Of a stretch of DNA of 26,527 nucleotides, positions 21,985-26,527 are shown piece after piece. How positions within the stretch are numbered: the first letter of the stretch is position 1; each line of letters opens with the position of its first letter. Made by a program: the position numbers and the translations under genes. The notes beneath the pieces are model-generated. The model was not told where the DNA came from and did not search any database. It saw nothing but the letters and a program-made list of their open reading frames with translations. Source of the DNA: Hydrogenophaga sp. (lineage in GTDB: Bacteria; Pseudomonadota; Gammaproteobacteria; Burkholderiales; Burkholderiaceae_C); NCBI GenBank assembly GCA_021154985.1, contig JAJNQE010000169.1, positions 1 through 26,527 of the forward strand, in the 5' to 3' direction.

Positions 21985-23534
21985 GCAGCAGCGACGCTGA
22001 TGCCCTTGAATTCGCCGGTGGCAATGCGCTTCTGCCACTCGGCCGGGCCGGTGATGTGGGCGCTGGTACCGCCCGAATCCACGGCCACCGTCACCGGCAT
22101 GTCGACGACGTCGAACTCGTAGATGGCTTCCATGCCCAGGTCTTCAAAGCCGACCACCTTGGCGTGTTTGATGGCCTTGGACACGAGGTAGGCGGCGCCG
22201 CCCACGGCCATGAGGTAGGCGCTCTTGTGCTGTTTGATGGACTCGATGGCCACAGGCCCGCGCTCGGCCTTGCCGATCATGGCGATCAGGCCGGTCTGCT
22301 CCAGCATCATGTCGGTGAAACCATCCATGCGGGTGGCGGTGGTGGGGCCGGCCGGGCCCACGGCCTCGTCGCGCACCGGATCGACCGGGCCCACGTAGTA
22401 GATGACGCGGTTGGTGAAATCGACCGGCAACGGCTCGCCCTTCGCGAGCATGGTCTGGATGCGTTTGTGCGCGGCGTCGCGGCCGGTGAGCATCTTGCCG
22501 TTGAGCAGCAGGGTCTGGCCGGGCTTCCAGCTGGCCACTTCGGCTTTGGTGAGCTTGTTCAGGTCCACGCGCTGGCTCTTTTGTGTGTCGGGCACCCAGT
22601 TCACGTTGGGCCAGAGGTCCAGGCTGGGCGCCTCCAGGTAGACCGGGCCGCTGCCGTCGAGCACAAAGTGCGCGTGGCGCGTGGCGGCGCAGTTGGGGAT
22701 CATGGCCACCGGCTTGCTGGCGGCGTGCGTGGGGTACATCTTGATCTTGATGTCGAGCACGGTGGTGAGACCGCCCAGGCCTTGCGCGCCGATGCCCAGC
22801 GCATTGACCTTGTCAAACAGCTCCAGGCGCAACTCTTCCACCTGCGTGAGTTTGTCGCCCTTGGACGCCTTGCCCTGCAGCTCGTATATGTCGATGTCGT
22901 CCATCAGACTCTCTTTGGCCATGAGCACAGCCTTCTCGGCGGTGCCGCCGATGCCGATGCCCAGCATGCCCGGCGGGCACCAGCCGGCGCCCATGGTGGG
23001 CACGGTTTTCATGACCCAGTCAACCACCGAGTCGCCGGGGTTGAGCATGATCATCTTGCTTTTGTTTTCGCTGCCGCCGCCCTTGGCGGCCACGGTCACT
23101 TCCACCGTGTCGCCGGGCACGAGCTCGGTGAAGATCACGGCGGGCGTGTTGTCCTTGGTGTTCTTGCGCGCGAACTGCGGGTCGGCCACGACCGAGGCGC
23201 GCAATTGGTTGTCGGGGTGGTTGTAGCCCTGGCGCACACCTTCGTTGATGGCGTCTTCCAGGCTGCCGGTGAAGCCGTCGAGCTTCACGTTCATGCCGAC
23301 CTTCAGAAACACGTTGACGATACCGGTGTCCTGGCAGATCGGGCGGTGGCCGATGGCGCTCATCTTGCTGTTGGTCAGGATCTGCGCGATCGCGTCCTTG
23401 GCGGCGGCGCTCTGCTCGCGCTCATACGCGCGGGCGAGGTGGGCGATGTAGTCGGCCGGGTGGTAGTAGCTGATGTACTGCAGGGCGGCGGCGACGGATT
23501 CGATCAGGTCGTTCTGGCGGATGCTCGTGGTCAT
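21981..23534 (-). CDS. Fumarate hydratase class I, [4Fe-4S] enzyme
   Basis: A 517-aa oxygen-sensitive fumarase of the FumA/FumB type, interconverting fumarate and malate in the TCA cycle. Three cysteines in conserved settings probably bind the cluster: C67 (RPICQDTG), C186 (GWCPPGMLGIG) and C282 (IPNCAATRHAHF). The N-terminal alpha domain and the C-terminal beta domain (MDGFTDMMLEQTG, GPVAIESIKQHKSAYL) are fused in one chain. I use ATG 23534; the frame stays open upstream but those residues lie in the promoter region and are not family-like. It is transcribed with murI and divergently from fumC. L(+)-tartrate dehydratase is a related alternative, less likely given the length and context. Confidence 0.93.
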   Translation of the reverse strand: MTTSIRQNDLIESVAAALQYISYYHPADYIAHLARAYEREQSAAAKDAIAQILTNSKMSAIGHRPICQDTGIVNVFLKVGMNVKLDGFTGSLEDAINEGVRQGYNHPDNQLRASVVADPQFARKNTKDNTPAVIFTELVPGDTVEVTVAAKGGGSENKSKMIMLNPGDSVVDWVMKTVPTMGAGWCPPGMLGIGIGGTAEKAVLMAKESLMDDIDIYELQGKASKGDKLTQVEELRLELFDKVNALGIGAQGLGGLTTVLDIKIKMYPTHAASKPVAMIPNCAATRHAHFVLDGSGPVYLEAPSLDLWPNVNWVPDTQKSQRVDLNKLTKAEVASWKPGQTLLLNGKMLTGRDAAHKRIQTMLAKGEPLPVDFTNRVIYYVGPVDPVRDEAVGPAGPTTATRMDGFTDMMLEQTGLIAMIGKAERGPVAIESIKQHKSAYLMAVGGAAYLVSKAIKHAKVVGFEDLGMEAIYEFDVVDMPVTVAVDSGGTSAHITGPAEWQKRIATGEFKGISVAAA

Positions 23535-23613
23535 GGCGGTGGGGGTGTTGGTGTCGAAGGTCTGTTGCCCGAGGGCCGAGCAGACGCAGGGCAGGCAGTC
23601 TGCTAGTGTGGGC

Positions 23614-23650
23614 CAGCCGGTATTTTGACAGGTCGTCCCAACGCCGGCTG
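23614..23650. promoter_or_regulatory. Inverted repeat around a TTGACA in the fumarase intergenic region
   Basis: CAGCCGG (23614-23620) is the reverse complement of CCGGCTG (23644-23650), and TTGACA, a perfect -35 hexamer, lies between at 23625-23630. The region directly upstream of fumC shows no good -10. The repeat could be an operator for one or both divergent fumarase genes. Confidence 0.35.
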
Positions 23651-23665
23651 ACACAGGAGAGCGCC

Positions 23666-25051
23666 ATGAAGACCCGGATTGAACGCGACACCCTGGGCGA
23701 GGTCGCCGTGCCCGCCGAACGCCTGTGGGGCGCACAGACCCAGCGCTCGCTGCAGAACTTCGACATCTCGGGCGAGCGCATGCCGGGCGAACTGGTTCGC
23801 GCCCTGGCGCAGGTCAAGCGCGCTTCTGCCGTGGTCAACCACGCGGTGGGACTGCAAGACGCTGCGAAGACCGGCGCCATCGTGGCCGCAGCCGACGAGG
23901 TGATTGCCGGGCGGCATGTGGCCGAGTTCCCGCTGGTGGTGTGGCAGACCGGATCGGGCACGCAGACCAACATGAACGTGAACGAGGTGCTGGCCAACCG
24001 CGCCAGCGAACTGCTGGGCGGTGAGCGGGGAGAAGGGCGGCTGGTCCACCCCAACGACGACGTGAACCGCAGCCAGTCGAGCAACGACGTGTTTCCCACC
24101 GCCATGCACGTGGCGGCGGTGGACGCGATCACGCAGCGCCTGCTGCCAGCCATCGCTTTGCTGCGCGACACGCTGGCGCAGAAGGCGCACGAGTTCGACG
24201 GCATCGTGAAGATCGGCCGAACGCACCTGCAGGACGCCACGCCGCTCACGCTGGGGCAGGAGTTCTCGGGCTATGCAGCGCAGCTGGAGCAGGGCGAGCG
24301 CCATGTGCGCGCCGCACTGCCGCACCTGTGCGAACTCGCGCTGGGCGGCACGGCCGTGGGCACCGGGCTGAACGCGCCCCCAGGTTACGCGGTGGCCGTG
24401 GCGGCGGAGTTGGCGCGGCTGACCGGCTTGCCGCTGGTGAGCGCGGCCAACAAGTTCGAGAACATGGCCAACGTCGACGCCCTGGTGCACGCCCACGGAG
24501 CCCTCAAGACGCTGGCTGCGAGCATGAACAAGATCGCCAACGATGTGCGCTGGCTGGCCAGTGGGCCGCGCAGCGGCATTGGCGAGCTGAGCCTCCCGGA
24601 AAACGAGCCGGGCTCATCGATCATGCCGGGCAAGGTCAATCCCACGCAGAGCGAAGCGGTCACCATGCTCTGCGCGCAGGTGATGGGCAACGACGTGGCC
24701 ATCAACATCGGCGGCGCCTCGGGCAACTTTGAACTCAATGTGTTCCGGCCCATGGTGGCGCACAACTTTCTGCAGAGCGTGCGCCTGCTGGCCGACGGCA
24801 TGCGGAGCTTCAACGACCACTGTGCGATTGGGATCGAGCCCAACCGCGAGCGCATTCAGGAGTTGGTGGACCGGTCGCTGATGCTGGTGACCGCGCTCAA
24901 TCCGCACATTGGCTACGACAAGGCGGCGCAGATCGCGAAGAAAGCCCATCACGACGGCACCAGCCTGCGCGAGGCGGCGCTCGCGTCGGGCCATGTGACG
25001 GGTGAGCAGTTCGACCAGTGGGTGCGTCCCGACCAGATGGTGGGGCGCTGA
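23666..25051 (+). CDS. fumC: Fumarate hydratase class II
   Basis: FumC (461 aa) is the iron-independent, oxygen-stable fumarase, a homotetramer of the aspartase/fumarase superfamily. The signature GSSIMPGKVNP is at residues 316-326 and contains the catalytic Ser; the partner H187 is in GRTHLQDATP. The N-terminal motif WGAQTQRS and the central QSSNDVFPTAMH are intact. The start is ATG 23666 with AGGAGA at 23656-23661. It is divergent from the class I fumarase, so one locus carries both enzyme types. The stop is 4 bases from the stop of the convergent YqhA-like gene. Confidence 0.97.
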   Translation: MKTRIERDTLGEVAVPAERLWGAQTQRSLQNFDISGERMPGELVRALAQVKRASAVVNHAVGLQDAAKTGAIVAAADEVIAGRHVAEFPLVVWQTGSGTQTNMNVNEVLANRASELLGGERGEGRLVHPNDDVNRSQSSNDVFPTAMHVAAVDAITQRLLPAIALLRDTLAQKAHEFDGIVKIGRTHLQDATPLTLGQEFSGYAAQLEQGERHVRAALPHLCELALGGTAVGTGLNAPPGYAVAVAAELARLTGLPLVSAANKFENMANVDALVHAHGALKTLAASMNKIANDVRWLASGPRSGIGELSLPENEPGSSIMPGKVNPTQSEAVTMLCAQVMGNDVAINIGGASGNFELNVFRPMVAHNFLQSVRLLADGMRSFNDHCAIGIEPNRERIQELVDRSLMLVTALNPHIGYDKAAQIAKKAHHDGTSLREAALASGHVTGEQFDQWVRPDQMVGR

Positions 25052-25055
25052 GGCT

Positions 25056-25655
25056 TCAGTGCGGGCGGCCCGGTGGGGGCTGCATCAGCTTGTCGGTCAT
25101 GGCGATGGCCATGGCGCTGAGCAGGAACACCACGTGGATGATGGTTTGCCACATCAGCACCTGCTCGGTGTAGTTGGCCGCGTTGATGAAGGTCTTGAGC
25201 AGGTGGATGGAGCTGATGCCGATGATGGCCGTGGCCAGTTTCACCTTGAGCACCGAGGCGTTCACATGGCTCAGCCACTCGGGCTGGTCGGGGTGGTTCT
25301 CCAGGTGCATGCGGCTCACAAAGGTTTCGTAGCCACCGACGATCACCATGATCAGCAGGTTGGAGATCATGACCACGTCGATCAGCGCCAGCACCACCAG
25401 CATGATCACCGTCTCGTTGAGCCCGGTCAGCTGCACGTCGCTTTTGTAGCCGATGCTGCTGACCAGTTTGTCGAGCGCGCCCTGGCTGCCGAAGGCCGCT
25501 TCGACCAGATGCACCAGCTCCACCCAGAAGTGGAAGACGTAGATACATTGCGCCGCGATCAAGCCGATGTAGAGCGGCAGCTGCAGCCAGCGGCTGGCAA
25601 AAATCAGGTTGGGCAAGGCGCGGATGGCGGCAGGATTTTTCGCTGGGTCTTTCAT
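25056..25655 (-). CDS. YqhA/UPF0114-family inner-membrane protein
   Basis: A 199-aa membrane protein with about four hydrophobic segments (around WLQLPLYIGLIAAQCIYVF, VIMLVVLALIDVVMISNLLI, LATAIIGISSIHLL and IIHVVFLLSAMAIAMTDKL). The motif MVIVGGYETFVSR is typical of the YqhA group. Molecular function is unknown for the family. It is somewhat longer than E. coli YqhA. I use ATG 25655; the frame is open further upstream, but those residues are Arg/Pro-rich and unlike the family. No clear SD precedes the ATG. It is divergent from acs. Confidence 0.88.
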   Translation of the reverse strand: MKDPAKNPAAIRALPNLIFASRWLQLPLYIGLIAAQCIYVFHFWVELVHLVEAAFGSQGALDKLVSSIGYKSDVQLTGLNETVIMLVVLALIDVVMISNLLIMVIVGGYETFVSRMHLENHPDQPEWLSHVNASVLKVKLATAIIGISSIHLLKTFINAANYTEQVLMWQTIIHVVFLLSAMAIAMTDKLMQPPPGRPH

Positions 25656-25707
25656 GGGGGAGGGCGATGCGCCGGATGCCCGGGACGGGCGGCCACAAAG
25701 CCCGCGT

Positions 25708-25713
25708 ATTGTA
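25708..25713 (-). promoter_or_regulatory. Candidate -10 for the YqhA-like gene
   Basis: TACAAT on the minus strand (25713-25708), about 53 bases before the start codon. The -35 is not evident. Confidence 0.4.
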
Positions 25714-25716
25714 GGG

Positions 25717-25732
25717 TGGCCGGGCCGTTGCA
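25717..25732 (+). promoter_or_regulatory. Candidate sigma-54 promoter upstream of acs
   Basis: TGGCCGGGCCGTTGCA has the diagnostic GG-N10-GC spacing and matches the -24/-12 consensus TGGCACG-N4-TTGCA at TGGC, at the last G of the -24 block and at TTGCA. Initiation near 25744 would give a leader of about 125 bases to acs. GC-rich DNA can produce such matches by chance. Confidence 0.4.
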
Positions 25733-25868
25733 CCCGGGTTTGTACCGATGTCCTGCCGCGGTGCGAGGCTGTCCCAATGGAAGGGCGCACGCCATGTAAG
25801 TGGCTCGTAAGAGCCTGTGCCCACAGTCATTGGTTGACCCGAATCCACAACTCCTGAGGAGACTGCCC

Positions 25869-26527
25869 ATGTCCGCACCGTCGTCGTCCATCGAATCCAC
25901 CCTGGTCGAGAACCGCGTTTTTGAGCCCAGCCCAGCCGCCGTCAAAGCCGCCCGGGTGTCGGGCATGGCGGCCTACCAGGCGCTGTGTGAAGAGGCCGAC
26001 AAGGACTTCGAAGGCTTCTGGGCCCGCCTGGCGCGCGAGACGCTGACCTGGAACAAACCCTTCACCAAAACGCTGGATTCGTCGAACGCGCCCTTCTACA
26101 AGTGGTTCGACGACGGTGAGCTCAACGCGTCTTACAACTGCCTGGACCGCCACATGGGCACGCCGGTGGAGAACAAGACCGCCATCATTTTCGAGGCCGA
26201 CGGCGGCGAGGTGACCAAGGTTACCTACAAGGAACTGCTGGCCAAGGTTTCGCGCTTTGCGAATGCGCTCAAGGCGCGCGGCGTGAAGAAAGGCGACCGA
26301 GTCGTCATCTACATGCCCATGACGGTCGAGGGCGTCGTGGCCATGCAGGCCTGCGCGCGTATCGGTGCCACGCACAGCGTGGTGTTCGGTGGCTTCTCGG
26401 CCAAGGCCCTGCAGGAGCGCATCCAGGACGCGGGTGCTGTGGCCGTGATCACCGCCAACTACCAACTCCGCGGCGGCAAGGAGCTGCCGCTCAAGGCCAT
26501 CGTGGACGACGGCATCGCCATGGGCGG
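25869..26527 (+). CDS. acs: Acetyl-CoA synthetase (AMP-forming), 3' end missing
   Basis: The first 219 codons of Acs, which activates acetate to acetyl-CoA through acetyl-AMP. The N-terminal part has the usual pattern: FWARLARETLTWNKPF, then APFYKWFDDGELNASYNCLDR, then KGDRVVIYMPMTVEGVVAMQ and HSVVFGGFSAKAL. RGGKELPLK corresponds to the conserved Arg region that contacts CoA in this family. The ATP-binding and C-terminal hinge motifs lie beyond the window. GAGGAG at 25856-25861 is 7 bases before ATG 25869. It is divergent from the YqhA-like gene, with 213 bases between the start codons. Confidence 0.96.
   Translation, partial: MSAPSSSIESTLVENRVFEPSPAAVKAARVSGMAAYQALCEEADKDFEGFWARLARETLTWNKPFTKTLDSSNAPFYKWFDDGELNASYNCLDRHMGTPVENKTAIIFEADGGEVTKVTYKELLAKVSRFANALKARGVKKGDRVVIYMPMTVEGVVAMQACARIGATHSVVFGGFSAKALQERIQDAGAVAVITANYQLRGGKELPLKAIVDDGIAMG

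Noticed and set aside
21985..22038. ATG 22038 as the murI start
   Set aside because: It adds 18 residues rich in His, Arg and Cys that do not resemble MurI and lie inside the fumarase gene.
21867..23606. 579-codon plus-strand open frame over the class I fumarase
   Set aside because: The minus-strand fumarase has all three cluster cysteines; the plus-strand product is His/Gly/Val-rich shadow sequence.

Overview
The window is chromosomal DNA from a GC-rich betaproteobacterium, most likely a Burkholderiales member of the Comamonadaceae type. This is inferred from the protein style, the tRNA-Leu/tig/clpP/clpX/lon block and the fused TAXI-type TRAP permease; no 16S rRNA gene is present. I see no insertion sequence, integrase, phage gene, CRISPR array or plasmid gene, and almost every base belongs to an intact gene. 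Both ends cut through genes: an efflux adaptor on the left and acetyl-CoA synthetase on the right.

Layout. (1) 2-4127: a periplasmic adaptor and RND pump pair. (2) 4171-12300: a transport and catabolism island for an amino-acid-like compound. It holds a LysR regulator, a FAD-dependent D-amino-acid dehydrogenase-like enzyme, a divergent class III aminotransferase, a TAXI solute-binding protein, a fused TRAP permease and an Asp/Glu racemase-family enzyme. The dehydrogenase and aminotransferase diverge from a short region with a nested 67-bp dyad centred on position 6362, and the predicted -35 hexamer of each promoter overlaps an outer arm. (3) 12408-18601: tRNA-Leu(UAG), trigger factor, ClpP, ClpX and Lon, the core protein-folding and ATP-dependent proteolysis cluster, with a good sigma-32-like promoter before lon. 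(4) 18621-19129: tRNA-Gly(GCC), tRNA-Cys(GCA) and tRNA-Leu(UAA); the first two each have their own terminator. (5) 19170-21195: an acidic conserved protein of unknown function and a UMF1-type MFS transporter whose ribosome-binding site lies in a strong stem-loop. (6) 21184-25051: murI and class I fumarase on the minus strand, overlapping by a TTGA start/stop, and divergently the class II fumarase fumC. (7) 25056-26527: a YqhA-like membrane protein on the minus strand and, divergently, the start of acs.

How the genes may work together. The TAXI-TRAP system would import an organic or amino acid using the ion gradient. The racemase-family enzyme, dehydrogenase and aminotransferase could then interconvert or deaminate it, feeding keto acids to central metabolism. 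The substrate is not readable from sequence. The most interesting material is regulatory: the mirrored dyad at 6329-6395, the RBS-masking stem at 19840-19879, the hairpin between the TAXI binding protein and its permease, the terminator between tRNA-Leu and tig, and several genes whose -10-like element sits only 6-8 bases before the start codon. I found no clearly new defence, mobile or biosynthetic system. All similarity statements come from recognising families by eye; no search was run.
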